64,000 bases of DNA from Termitomyces sp. T153. Lineage: Eukaryota; Basidiomycota; Agaricomycetes; Agaricales; Lyophyllaceae. The stretch spans positions 806,001-870,000 of the forward strand of contig JACKQL020000010.1 in assembly GCA_018296165.2 (NCBI GenBank), given 5' to 3'. Position numbers and translations under genes: made by a program. The notes under the pieces are model-generated. The model was not told the DNA's origin, searched no databases, and was given only the letters and a program-made list of their open reading frames with translations. This document shows, in pieces, positions 28,816 through 41,900 of the stretch (position 1 is its first letter; each line of letters opens with the position of its first letter).

Positions 28816-30738
28816 TCATTGCAGGGACGTCTGAAGCATTTCAGCAGCCTTCCGCGAATTGGCACGAATGCTCTCAACCAGCAATTCCAGATTCCTGATC
28901 TTCTCGCGTGCCTCCCTAAGCTCACTGGTAAGGCGTGCATTCTCCTCCTTCAACGCCGACTAGATAGAAAAAGCTTCAGAACACAGAAAAGGGGAGGGGG
29001 AAGAAACTAACATCAGTACTAGTCGGCTGTGCCCGCTTCGATTCGACTACAGGAGAAGCAGGAGTAGGCTGAGAAGAGGCCTGAGTGATTGGTGTGGACT
29101 CCTGTCTGGGTGGGGGTGAGGCTGTGGGGGCGTTATACGAGTTCGACCGTGCCACGGCAGGCGCAGGCGGTGATCCAGAGATAATAGGAATAGCCGCAGG
29201 AATAGTAGGAATAGCCGCAGGAATAGTAGGAATAGCCGCAGGAATAGTAGGAATAGCCGCAGGAATAGTAGGAGGTGGCACAGAGGAAGCGTAGTTCGCG
29301 CCTGAGGAGAGATCGACGACGTTACGAGGAGCGGTTTTGCCTGCGAAGAATTCGCTGGCGGAAAGTGAGGGTTCGGACGAGGGGGCTGGTGGGAAGATAT
29401 CAGATTGGAAGGAATCCGCCTGTATTTAATTTATATCAGTGATAACATCTGAGGCGACAGAGATAAGAGCTTACTTTGCGAGGAACGATGAAGGCAATGG
29501 GCTCGATGGAGGAGCTCTGAACCTTGTAAGCCCGGGCAATCTCGCACTCTCCGACGTTGAGAGACCGGCGGGGCAAAAAGCACATACCACGCTGAGGTTC
29601 GGCTGATTTATGCTCTGACAGAGCATAAAGGGTATCTGACTCGTATTCATAGTATCGGATGTTACCGTCACTAGAAGAGACGTTAGCTGTAAATAAATCA
29701 GAGGGTCAAACAACACTTGCCCTTTGCCAGCGAGGAACAAGATGTTGTTATCTGACCAAAAAGGCATAACGACACCCGAAGACTGATCAAGAACAATCGT
29801 TTTCAAGTTACCCAAGCCTCCCGTCTCCCAAATTGAAACTTGACGATCTGACATCCTGCTGAACCCAGTCGTCGCAATCTTGTCGAGATCACCCATCCAC
29901 ACGACACGAGAACCCTTGATTCCACCATGGCTATCCACGACGCGCACCGCTTCTCCGCCCGCACGAGGATCAAACAGCCTCAGCTTCCTATCCCTACAGG
30001 TCGTCGCCAATAGTGTTCCCGTTGGGTTAAAGGACAGACTCTGAATTGCATCGCCGTGGCCAGTCAGTACGCTCTTCGCCTCCTCAGTATTCGCCAAATC
30101 CCACAGTTTTATGGTGTGCTCTCCAGAAGCACTCGCAAGGACATTCGCAGCAGTTGGATGGAACAGAACCTGACCGATCTTACGTGGAGATCCGTCGATG
30201 CGCGCGACAGGATCAAAGTCCTGTGGAACCCAATCTTCCTGACCCCAGCCCTCGAATGCAGATGCTTCAACCTTCCAAATCATCACCTTGCCATCCTCTC
30301 CACCAGAGGCGACAATCGAGTCGTTGTGCGGTGACCAATCGGTGTCCAGCACAGCGGCAGTATGGCTACGTGCCAGCGGAAGGCTGTCCGGCAGCTTCTG
30401 AGGGAATCCTGAAACAGTTTGGAAGGGAGATGGGAGCGGTAGTATGGCAAATGCACCACCACCTGACGCGTTCCAGTTGACACTGATATATTGCTGTCAT
30501 CGTATAAGTTGTTAAGGGCTATTATGTCTCCAATCGAGTATCTTACTCCAGAAGCCGAGATAAAGTTCGTGTCCCAGGCGCTATTAGTGACTTTGATATT
30601 TTCATAACCATACTCCTTCTTTGCTGGGTGTCCGAAGACATGACTGTATTCGTCGGTATGTGCCAGTGTTGGTTGATCCATACATATGTATTGATTCAAT
30701 GCTCACCGATACTTTGAAGCTCGAACAAAGCGCGACAT
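28816..30738 (-). CDS. CRN1: Coronin, actin-binding WD40 protein
   Basis: Coronin binds F-actin and the Arp2/3 complex in cortical patches. ATG 30736-30738 gives the hallmark start MSRFVRASKYRHVFG. WD40 repeats follow: VLDTDWSPHNDSIVASGGED...VMIWKV, VLFHPTAANVLASASGEHTIKLWDL, LSFNPTGTLLATTCRDRKLRLFD. A Pro/Ser-rich linker comes next, including a TIPAAIP heptad repeat. A terminal coiled coil (LKEENARLTSELREAREKI) ends at stop 28816-28818 and would mediate trimerisation and Arp2/3 binding. About six introns; total about 530 residues, normal for fungi. Confidence 0.93.
29183..29272 (-). repeat. In-frame 21-bp repeat in the coronin linker
   Basis: About four tandem copies of a 21-base unit (plus strand GGAATAGTAGGAATAGCCGCA) encode a repeated 7-residue motif, TIPAAIP. 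The copies are nearly identical, pointing to recent slippage within coding DNA. Confidence 0.85.
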
Positions 30739-32886
30739 AAGAGAATACTGTGAACAGACGAAAGAAGGGAAAGCGTAGAAACAAGAACGCTGGCAACGGC
30801 AGCGATCAGAAATGGCAGTTGTTGGTAAATTTGGCCCTGTTTAGAAGTTTAGCGCTTCGCCGTTGACGCCAAGGCTAAGTATCATGTAGCATGAAGGGTC
30901 TTCTCAAAGGTTATGATACAACTCTACATCATGACGTTAATACAATAACTGTCCGAAGAATACTATGGCTCATCAGAATTGTTAATATTACCCCGAATCG
31001 TCATTATCCCCATCCCAATAATCGATATCTCTCATCCCAATCGACATACTGAAGAACCGATGATTCAGAACTGCAACCGAGTCGTCATTGACTTGTAGTG
31101 TTTTCCATCACGGAAATTCGATGTGAGGTCCAGCTGGAAACAATGCAACTTGCATCTTCTATGACCCTCTGCGAGGTATCAAAATTCTTATTTAGCTTTA
31201 TCGTCGTCGGTGACTAGTAGAAATCCGTCAGTAGATGCCCTCACTTCTGAATATGCACACGTATCGTACATTTTGAGGATATCTTGCTGTGGTTGAAGCA
31301 GCAGACAGCGTTCGAGAGATGAACTGTTTCAAAGAGCTGAGTGGTCGCCCGATCCGTCGCAGAAGCCACCCTCTTATTATGTTACTATTATGTTATTTCC
31401 GCTACAAGTATACTTAAGGTCGTATTACGAGAATACGCCACTTACTCATGGCCCAGTACACCTACTTTCCACCGGAATTCAAAGGTGGGCACAGTTGTAC
31501 GGTCGGGCCGAGCAGATTCTTCGCAGCACGTGACTTTCGACCTCCTGGAAGATGCCGAGGTTTCCATCACATTGGACCTTCGCCCGAGTTACTACTACTA
31601 TTACCATGTCTCGTTCTGATCCCTGGATCCTGGATCACGGTCGAACAGGAGTTCTGACTATTGTCGGACCGAAAATATCCCGATAGAAACAAAGAAGCCC
31701 AGCTTGGAGTCGACTCATTGTCACCCACGAAGCGAAGTCGTTATGTGTCCGGCCGTTTGCACATCGATAGACCTCGACAGGTTGCAAATCTGTCACAGTG
31801 TCGGTATTTCTGAGCAAAAAGTAATATGCCAGGTAAATGGAAAGCCTCTGGGAAGGTTTGGTTATGTCGATCGGGAGAGAGTCAAGTTCGGTTAGGAGCA
31901 CTCAGCTTGCTCCTGACAGATCAGCATTGGCGGAAATAGTAACCTGTCGATGCCAATAGATTTTCCCCCATTCCTTTGCCGTTTTGCCTCCGTCAACCAT
32001 TTCAATCTCTCTCACACAAAGTTAAAAAATTCTCATAATCTCCAGATCCAGTTCCACAACAGTCCAGCCACCAAAATTGCGGTGAATTAGTATGAAGGAA
32101 ATCTTCAATGTCACTGGCAAGGCGTTGGCCATTTCTTTCCGGCGTTGAACGGCTTACGAATTTCAGAGATGACTGGCTGCTTATCGATACCTCGAATATC
32201 GACGAGGATCGAGTGGCTGAGGAAACGTCGTTGCCTTTGTTTCGACTGCCTCAAAAGAATTCGACCATACTAGCTGCGATACTATTCGGAGATATAGGAT
32301 CCTCGAGAGAGAAACCCTTCTGGTCAGAAGAATAAGCTGCGTGTGACGACAGTTCATCGATTCGCGAGAAAAATGGAACCGTTGTGAAAGAGGACAATGT
32401 CAGACAATGACGGCCATGCCCTCCTGAATGTCATACATGGAGCCGACTACCAACGACGGATACGGCCCTTCGCGCTCTTGCTGTCTTCAATGACTAACAG
32501 AGTGATATTTCAAATATCAACGGGCTCGTATTTCTTCTGCTTCTATCTGACCGAATTTCTTCTAAACCGGTCATATCAGCACTGTTTGGTGAAACAGTTT
32601 CTCCCTAAGAATCCTTGATCTATGATCATTTTCTGCGAAAATTTCATCTCCCGCCAGTGTCTTGCTCCATGCATGTGACGTCCATATAGATGTCGTACCT
32701 TGAACTCTGTTACTATCCGTTCCATATCGACTAAGTTCGTTGATCATAAATTACATCTCTCTAGCCAGGACATACTAATCCGAATTCTGCCCAAGAGGTC
32801 AAAAGGTCAAACCCCGGTGGTTCATTGGTGCTGTCAAAACCACATATAAGGTTGTTCAGTCAATATGGGCACATGCCATACATACC
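30739..32886. other. Intergenic region between coronin and the carrier gene
   Basis: About 2.1 kb with no gene I can support. Open frames near 31341-31657 and 32108-32335 lack motifs and good contexts. An ACATATAAGG at about 32842-32851 may serve as the carrier's TATA box. Confidence 0.45.
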
Positions 32887-34201
32887 ATGCTGAAACAGAT
32901 TTTCCTGGTACATTCCGCTAGTATCGACGAGAGGCAGCCGTTCCTTGCCATTTCTCGCAATGGTTCAACTGCTGAGGAAGGAGGAGTTCCACCTAAGCCT
33001 CGACGACGAAATTGGAGGAAGAATTATCGCATCGTCCTCTGGCTACTTTGTGCTACCGTTCTCGCCACTTTCATCAAGAGGATCATTGCTGACATTCATG
33101 TCAGTATGAGTTTGTATTAGAAAGTGGGTATTGTATTAATGGATTGGTCCGGCAGTTCAACCTTGGGAAGACGCTTAAGGCGGCCCTTTGGGGTGGACTA
33201 ACTGGTGCAATTGGTATGAGGCGCAACCTTTGAACGTACTTGTGCGAACTCACGTTCACTACAGCCATGTTCTTCTCGGTCTTAACATTAATGGTACTTT
33301 TTCATTTTGGTTCCCCTGTCGCCACGAGACTCATACCCAAGTTTAGCCATTACGTACCGTAATGACCTACCAGTACCGCTATGGCGCCACTACTTTTGAA
33401 GTCATACGTACCCTCTACACTGACGGTGGATGGACACGATTCTACCACGGTCTCACAATTGCGCTTTTCCAAGCTTTCATCATTCGCTTCGGCGACACAG
33501 CCGCCAATGCTGGTATCCTTGCTCTCTTTGAGTCAACAATCTATTTCAAGTATCTTCCTGTACTTGTCAAGACCATCTTTGCTTCAATCGCCGCGGCTGC
33601 CTTTCGTTTGATTCTTACTCCGGTTGATACCGTTAAAACGGTAATGCAAACACAGGGCAGGAAGGGTCTGCCAATCTTGCAACAGAAGGTGAGTTTTGGT
33701 CGGAGGAGAATGTTATTGTTAAGACTATTCTCAATTTTCGATGTTTTAGATCAAACAATGTGGCATCGGGACCTTGTGGTCTGGTGCTATCGCCATCGCT
33801 GTCAGCGGACTCGTCGGACACTATCTTGTGCGCCCATGCCACACGGTGTTTGTGGTAACGCTAATCATTCGGTCATGCAGCGGTTCGGTACATATAACTA
33901 TCTCGAAGCTAACCTCCCCGAGGCTCACACCCTCTTCAAAAAACTTCTTCGTCTTGCCTCCATCGGCTTCATTGCGTCTGTCCTCTCTGACAGTGTCTGT
34001 AATTCATTGAAGGTCGTCAGAGTGTATTGCCAGGTCAGCGAGGCGCACATTGAATACTTCGATGCTGCTCGTGCAGTAATTGCGACTGATGGAGTACAGG
34101 GGTTGCTAGGTCGAGGATTGAAGACGCGTCTTTTGATCAATGGTATACAAGGTCTTATGTTCTCTATTTTGTGGAAGTTTTTCCAGGACATGTACTTGTA
34201 A
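32887..34201 (+). CDS. Mitochondrial carrier family protein, divergent
   Basis: A membrane transporter-type protein of about 350 residues. It starts with a hydrophilic basic N-terminus, then a first helix (IVLWLLCATVLATF). Repeat 2 holds the clear carrier signature RLILTPVDTVKTVMQTQGR (PxDxxK). Repeat 3 holds SDSVCNSLKVVRVYCQ, a degenerate form. Introns read in frame: GTCAGTATG...GGCAG before FNLGKTL, GTACTTTTTC...TTTAG before PLRTVMTY, GTGAGTTTTG...TTTAG before IKQCGIG, and GTGCGCCC...TGCAG before RFGTYNY. Because only one canonical signature is kept, the substrate cannot be guessed and transport itself is not certain. Stop TAA 34199-34201. Confidence 0.78.
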
Positions 34202-34399
34202 CTCGTCTTCGGACTTCGAACTCTCTAAGTATGTATTTATCCTTCTTCAGGCATTGGCCGACTGGCTTCCAGTAACCTTAGAGCGTTAAAGGGTGCTTCA
34301 ACTCTGTATCCTGTAGCGGCGACAAGCACCAGTCCCTGACTCAGCCCACAGAAATTAAGCAGACTCAGAATATAAAAACTGATGCTGTTTGAAATTACA

Positions 34400-37080
34400 C
34401 TTTCTTCTTGTCGCGTTTGCACCGGGCAAAGATTATTTTATCTGTGGACTAGCAATTCCAGACACAGGCTACTTTTTTGTAAGTCAATCAAGTAAAGTAA
34501 ATACAATTTTCAAATCAGGTCTCTGTCACTTTCTCTATCTTTTGAATGAGCTGCAGCTGCACCATCACAGTCATATTCTAACCCAAAGAGGCTCAGAGTG
34601 TGTGGGGGGTCCCAAGGCCTCCATGTGATCTGCATCTGCAAGAAAAATGATGTCCTGTGCATTGAATGAGAACATGATTGCCTGAGTGATTTCCAACCCG
34701 TATGCGGATAATTTGAAGGCAACAATGACAGCGGAAAACTCAGCTATCTCTTTGTTGATGTTAAACCCTGGTATCACTCCATCTTGAAGGTTTCGACAAC
34801 AATACAGCTAGAAATGCTACATGGTGAAAGTGGAATGTGTGAGGGACACACCATCATGCAGAGAAGTAAAAGATGCTCACAGACTTAACAGAGTTGCGTT
34901 GAAAAAGCTGAAGACAGGCCAAGATATGAGGCTCTGAACCAAGTGTGAAAAGCAAAATTTTTGAGGAAAGTTGAAGTGTATTTTTGAAGTGTTTGTCCAT
35001 CTGATAAAGCCAGCATGGAAGCAATAAGTTTCATAAATCACAGATTTAATAGCAGATTATTGTGAGTGCAGATTTGCATTGGAGCAGCCGGCACGAACAA
35101 AGAAAATGATGATGAGTGTTCTACAAAAGTACTTATGAAAGGTTAAAATCAAGAATTCTAGGATGCTCTACCTATTTCAGTAGATGACATGTGACCTGGA
35201 TCTTGGTTTTGCAAGACATTTGACAAAGAGCCCTCACTTAGTTGCTGCAAGATTGTAACAAGCACCAAATTGGCTGGGGGTTGGATTTTTTTTTAGATTT
35301 GCCATGTTAGAGGGTTGAAACTAGCTAGTCTACACTAGTAGTCTAGAAAAAAATGATCAGAATCTTTATTCACAATGACATCTGAGAAAAAATACTTCAG
35401 GATTGCTGCTTCTTGCACCTGTGCCATGGCCCTAAAGATCAGGAAAGAGGTATTTGCACACCCATCAAAGACTCAGAGCCCAAAATTGACATGTTTGCCT
35501 CTCATCACCAATTGTTCTTAGCTCAGATTCTGAATCAGAGATAGCATGGCAGGATAGGGTCAATCATTGGAGCACAATGGATGATGAATATGAGACAGAC
35601 TCACATGGCAGTTCAGAGGCAGCATCAGTCCCAGTCTCAACGATCTGAAAATGGGCACACAGAATGCACAGGTGGATGGATGCATACTGTGAGGGTTTCA
35701 GAACTCAGGATGCTCAAGTGTGCATCAAACAATTCAGTTCCACAAAGCATAAATTCCATTGATATGTTTTTGAAACTGTTGCTTGGGGCTGATGTGACAT
35801 GTCTGGAACTGGAGGTGAGTTATGTCACAATTGGGATATAACCAACATAAGTGTATAGCCACCATTATATACCTGTGTGTCTATAGTGGTGCCTGCCCAA
35901 GTGCAGGTAGACTGCCAAAAAACCTTCATCAGCAGCCAAGGCTCTTCACAAGCAACTTTGTTTCAGAACAGGCTCAGGGCAACCAAGCACATTCTTTAGC
36001 AGGATTGAAGACACCAAAGCTGTGGATAATAGTACCACAAGTGGCACTCAGCAACAGTCAGGCTTATTAGGTGTGTATGACTGACAGCTGATGATGCACT
36101 GGCAAGTATAATACCTTTTTGTAGATCCAAATATTAGTACATTTGAAGATTACACATCTACAATCTGAGTGGGAATCATTTCAGTCTGTCGAGGACATTG
36201 AAGGGCAAGAAACAAAGCAACAGGTCCAGGTACATGAGAGGTCAAAAATGTAGTAGAAAGGAATTGAACAGTACACCTCATACATAGATAACAATATAAC
36301 AAGACATACATGCTTAACACATAAGCTATCAGTCCATGTATAATGTACTTACTTACCATGTAACATAACAATCTTGAAAAACTTGAATTACCTCCAGACA
36401 AACTGTCAGTGACCCAGATATGAAATGAGATTTTGGATGACTTTGGCTTCCATCAATATCTTACAGATTCCTTAGAAAATAATAAACTTACATGTCCAGT
36501 ATACAAAGTATGAGTGTGTCAAGTTTTGTATTTTTTCACATTCAAGGAAGGATGCCAGAGACATCCCAATGGAAGGGTTGTTTTGAACATGAAATGAAAC
36601 ATGACAGGTATGTGACCCTGCCAAGCTTGAGGACTCCATGTCACAGTCTGCAAAGAGTCTAGGATAGGATGCTGAGCTGAGTTTAAATATTTGTCATGTC
36701 AATTCATCCCTCTGTCATTCAAAGCTTGCTTTCTCTCTCTTATATGCATTATAGATGTTAAAATCAAGCCAGATCAGTAGAGACTATGTACTTTCACTTA
36801 CATAACAACTTTGAGAAAAGTTAGACCTATAACATGCTGACAATACACAGATGAAAATAGATGAAATAGCAAAATTCAACTATCCTCACAAGTTTGATTT
36901 TTGCTACTTTTTTTGGCTTCACGTACATAGGATCTGAGTTAAGGAATCTATGTATGATATGTCTGGCATTGCTGAAAATAATCTACAAAAGAATTGGAGG
37001 AGAATTGTGACAAGTATGTGGCCTTTACCCATGCCATTTCATATCTATCACATTTCATATCTGGGTCACTGACAGTAACC
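34400..37080. repeat. CpG-depleted, gene-free DNA, probable decayed repeat
   Basis: The last 2 kb (about 35100-37080) hold only about four CpG dinucleotides that I can count, far fewer than the flanking genes. TpG and CpA are common. No frame over 90 codons has a known motif. The composition matches the gypsy gag-pol at 52.6-58.9 kb. I read it as an old, methylation-worn repeat, but no element ends are seen. Confidence 0.55.
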
Positions 37081-37110
37081 TGTGGGCCTTGCTCGGGCTT
37101 TTAATGCATA

Positions 37111-37476
37111 CTATTCCACCCCCGTAGTTCGGAGTACCCCTTGAGTCGGACAAAAAAAAGTTTTGCAGCAAATAGCCACGTTGAACATCCAAGAGTTGAA
37201 ACCCAGACAACAGTATGACTACTTACCTGTTTCCAACTTGATTCGAGTTCAGGAACAGTGTTGTAGTTGTCTTCCGTCGTGGATGATGGTCGAGTCAATG
37301 TCACGCCTGCCAATTCGACGGCAAGACGGAGTCCGAAATTTCCTTCACGCCAATGTATTCTCCGCGTTCTACTCATAATTTTCTCTGGGCGGAGTTTGAA
37401 AAAGGGCGTTTGACTAAGTGTGACTAGATTGTGACGTCCGACTCAAGGGGTACTCCGAACTACGGGGATGGGATAG
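37111..37476. mobile_element. Short inverted-repeat DNA element (MITE-like), 366 bp
   Basis: Left end 37111-37151 and right end 37436-37476 are inverted copies of 41 bp with two mismatches (ends CTATTCCACC and CTATCCCATC). TA flanks both sides (37109-37110 and 37477-37478), fitting a TA target duplication as made by Tc1/mariner-like or related transposases. It has no transposase, so it is non-autonomous. A minus-strand frame inside (MSRTRRIHWREGNFG...) runs 50 codons to a GTAAGT. Confidence 0.8.
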
Positions 37477-37726
37477 TAGTATTTCCATTTATACCAGTGA
37501 TCTACATTATGTAATTGATGGCGCCAATTTCACCAAAAATAAAAAATATATCTCTGTCAATTTTGACAATATCGAGAATTTGTCTTTAGGTTTTGTTCTA
37601 CTCATAACAAGACAGATAGAAAAAATATCATGACTTGAGGGAGCCATACTATCTGTCATACTTTGGTGGTGACTAAGTGAACGACACTATAGCAAGTGAA
37701 AAAATAGGATACCCAGACCAGTTAAC

Positions 37727-37821
37727 CTCTTCGCCTGGGAGTCGAACCCAGCTTTCGCGCGATTGGCAAGGCAGCCATGGCTTATGACAGGCGCGTGTAC
37801 TAACCGATATACTAGCGAAGA
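37727..37821 (-). tRNA. tRNA-Asp, anticodon GUC, with 23-nt intron
   Basis: The minus strand folds as acceptor TCTTCGC with GCGAAGA, D stem GTAT/GTAC, anticodon stem CGCGC/GCGCG, loop CTGTCA-C with GUC, T arm CTGGG TTCGACT CCCAG, and discriminator G. The intron lies one base 3' of the anticodon (37762-37784), the standard site. A run of A on the plus strand near 37698-37705 gives a Pol III T-run stop. All stems pair. Confidence 0.9.
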
Positions 37822-38997
37822 ATACAACTCAAGAAACTATGTTACATTAGAGTCCTGCTGGTTAGGGGTCTGTTTTCACCAATAGACAATAATTTTGTAG
37901 CACACAGAAAAACTTTTCAAGCTACCGATTTCTGACCTACTGCTGCACTCGTTTCCTTACAATTGGATTCAAACATGTTCATTGAGATTTACAAGTACTA
38001 CAGGTCAAATCTACGAAACTTCGCGTAATACCTATCTAGCCAGATCTATCTATCAGCCATTGTGTACCACCACGGCCGCATAATCGTGTGAAACCCGGTT
38101 CGTAATCATATAATGAGCGCTCAGAAGGATGGGCAATGGGTGCGGTGGGGTGTGAACTACGTTGAAATCGGGACCGGAAAAAGTGGAGACTGGAAGGACA
38201 AGTAAAGCAGACTCCGATGAGCCGTTAGCAGATGACGAGGTTCAGAGAACACTAGTACGCTTCTCTATATGGTTCTTCCTTTCGACTCTTCACACAAATT
38301 TAATCATCCTACAGCCCCACAAGACCAGCTTGCAAGAAATACACACGTGAAGGTCACAGGTAGGGCAAAAAACAAAGTGCAAAGACATGCTCGTGCCATT
38401 TGGCATTTTGCCACCGATCAACTTGGTGATGACAAAAAATGGCAATTGACAATTTGAGACAGGAGCAATCACCGACAGAATTGAAGCTAGAGGTATCTTC
38501 AGTGGACATACAAAGGACAAGATCAATTGTCATTGGCGCCCTTTGAGAAAGAAGCCGAAGAGACCAAACGCCTGTACAGATTTTCTAATGAAAGTTTGAT
38601 AGGTTCTGAACAGCTTCGCCATAGAGTATGAAATGTAAGGTATTCCACAATCAGTAGACAAACAGGATAGTAAACAAGCTCTGAGGCCTGAGCGCTGAAT
38701 GCTGAGTACAATATACATCACAAGCAACTCTTTGAACAAATAATGATGGGCACAATCCACCGATCTCACTTTCCTAGCCCGGTACCCTGTTGTATATATA
38801 GAGAAGCACAGATTAGAGGCTTTATCATACGAAAGAAATTTTGTCTATGATGTGAGCAATAAAAATACAGATCAAGTACAATACAAGTAAAGTACCCGGA
38901 ATAAGATATTTTAAGGTAAAGTTACAGAGTAGGGGTAGTCATACTATGAAAAAAGATGATTTGAGCGTCCATAACAATAGATGATAAGCTAACCAAT
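37822..38997. other. Spacer between tRNA-Asp and HSP78
   Basis: About 1.2 kb with no supported gene. Small frames at 38162-38457 and 38523-38769 have no motif. HSP78 ends at the right border. Confidence 0.45.
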
Positions 38998-41900
38998 CTA
39001 TATCTGTTCAGACGCGAGATTGTTCCCAGTGACGGCGACTCCCTCCTCAATAGCAGAGGGGTCTGGAATATGGTTGTCATGGATGAGGAGAGACTTTCCA
39101 TCTTCTGACACCCGTATCTTCACTGTGTCTCCGTCCCTTGATGTTACGAACCCGTCAGCACCAAAAATGAGTTTCAAAACAAGCGAAAACCCACCGTATT
39201 GTGCCTCTCAGAAGCTTCTGAGCCATAGGGAACAGCACGTCCGTGCGTACAACACGAGCAATAGCCCTAGCACCATAAACTTGTGAATATCCTTGTTTTG
39301 CGAGCCATTCACGGGCATGGTCGTCGACGTCAAGGACGATACGGCGACCTTTTAGGCGGTCGGCGACGTCTTGAAGTCGAAGGGAAACAACCTGAAGGAT
39401 AGATTTAGGCGAGAGTTTGTTGAAGACCAACATCGAGTCGAGACGGTTCAACAACTCCGGAGGGAAGTGCTCTGAGACGCGCTCGAGGACTTCGTCCCTT
39501 GCATCTGACTTAACTACGCCATTTTCATCGCAGGCAGAGTTGTGAGCGAGGATATCACTACCTGGTAATTCAATGGAAGTGAGATAATTATCGAGATAAT
39601 AAACGCGAAAATCATACCAAGATTGCTGGTTAGGCAGATGATTGTGTTCTGAGATATGAATCAGTGAACAAACACAACATAAAAAAAGGGAATCAAATGA
39701 ACAAACCTTAAAGTCAACCTTGCGGCCTTGACTGTCAGTAATGCTGCCTTCATCGAGAATCTGAAGTAGTATCATGGCGACGTCCTTATGGGCCTTCTCC
39801 AGCTCGTCAAGTAAGATGACAGCTGAGATTTCAACAGGTAATTAATGAGCTAGAGAGACCTTGAGTAAAAGGACATACCGTACGGCCTTCGGCGAACGGC
39901 CTCCGTCAGCTGTCCGCCTTCTTCAAAGCCAACATAACCAGGCGCTGCTCCAATCAAGCGAGAGATTGTATGGCGATCATGATACTCAGACATATTAATG
40001 TTGATTCTATATACAAGGTGGAGTCTTTCAGTGGAACCGCGATGGAATACATGAAGGCACTCACAGTCCCCGCTGTTCATCGTTGAACAAGAAAGCAGAA
40101 AGGGCTTTGCAGAGTTCTGTCTACAAATGTACAATATGGTTAGAATAAAGGCATCAAATTACACAAGAAGGCCTACTTTGCCGACACCTGTTGGTCCCAT
40201 AAAGAGGAACGACGCAACAGGCCGGTTGGGCGCCTGCAGCCCAGCACGAGAGATGCGCACTGCGTCACTGATGGCAGCCACGACATGATCCTGTCCCACA
40301 ACTCGCCGGCGAAGTGAGTCTTCCATCTAGACACAATATTTCAGAACGACTCATGAATGAAGGACCTCAATCTACTCACATGCACCAACTTATCCCTTTC
40401 CCCCTTCAACAAATTCTGTACCGGTATGCCCGTAGCCTTCGCGACGACACGCGAGATATCGTTCGACGTGACACGATCATGCAACATCGCCAGCGGCGAC
40501 TCCAGATCCTCCTGCGCCGCTTCGCCTTCCACAGGTAGCTGGCGCTCTAATTCCGGAATAGTCGAGAATCGCAGCCGGCTGGCAAGCTCGTACTGGCCTT
40601 GACGCTGGGACATTTCGAGCTGATGCTTCGCTTCCTCCAAGCGTTGCTTCAAGTCTTTCATGCGATCCAGGCGAGCACGCTCAGCTTGCCAGAGAGATGT
40701 AAGGGCCTCGGCTTCGCCCTTCTTTGTCTTGAGTTCTTCCTCGACTTTCACCCGCCTTTCAACGCTGAATACGTCCGTCTCGTTCTTCAAGCTCTCCAAT
40801 TCGATCTGTAGTGTGACGATATCACGGTTGAGGGCTTCCAAGGCATCGGGCTTGGACTCTTGTGCCAGACGTAGAGAGGATGCAGCCTCATCGACCAAGT
40901 CGATGGCTTTGTCAGGGAGGAAACGATCGGAGATATAACGTGCACTATATACTGCAGCTGTATTTCATACAACTTAGATAACTTGGAAGAGAGAACACTG
41001 TATGGTGAGACGAACCCGTTACGAGTGCCACGTCCGAAATCTCAACTCCATGGTGAACTTCGTACCTCGATTTGAGACCGCGGAGAATCGAGATAGTGGA
41101 TTCGACAGTAGGCTCCTCAATCGATACTGGCTGAAAGCGCCGCTCGAGAGCTGCATCTTTTCCAATTGTCTTTCTATACTCGTCAGCTATGACATCGTGA
41201 GCTTGAATTCTCCAGGCAAAGGCAGAATAAAGGACATACGCGTTGTAGCACCTACGAGCTGTAACCCTCTGGCCAGGGCGGGTTTAATCATTTGACCAGC
41301 GTCAATGCTTCCTTCCGTCTTGCCGAGGTTGAACAAGGTGTCTAATCAATTTATCGGTACAATGCGTAAGAAGAAGATAAAGGAAGCTTGTTACTTACGG
41401 ACTTCATCAATGAAGCATATAACTTTTCCTGCCTGAGGTCTTGATTAATTGACAAAGACTCTATAAATGAGAATGAAGAACCAACCTCGTCTTCAATGTC
41501 CCGTATGAGTGCCTTGAACTTCTCCTCAAACTGACCACGAATACCAGAGCCGGCCATGATTGCGGCTAGGTCAATAGAAAGTACCCGCTTGTCTTGCAAA
41601 GACTGACGATCCATTAGACGAGTACTGAACAGTGTTACATAAAGAAACCCTACCTCCGGGACCTCCTTGGCTACTATCCGAGTGGCTAAGCCTTCCAGAA
41701 TAGCTGTTTTCCCGACACCCGGAGGACCAATAAGCTGTCATGGAAGTTATGTCTTGAATAACTCATTTCACGGTCAAGATGAACATACCACAGGGTTAGA
41801 TTTGGTCCGTCGCGAGAGAACTAAGATATCATGAGAAGGAGCTCAAGGCCTGTTGGAAATAAACGTACTTTGTATGGTACGGCGGATTTCTGTAAACTAA

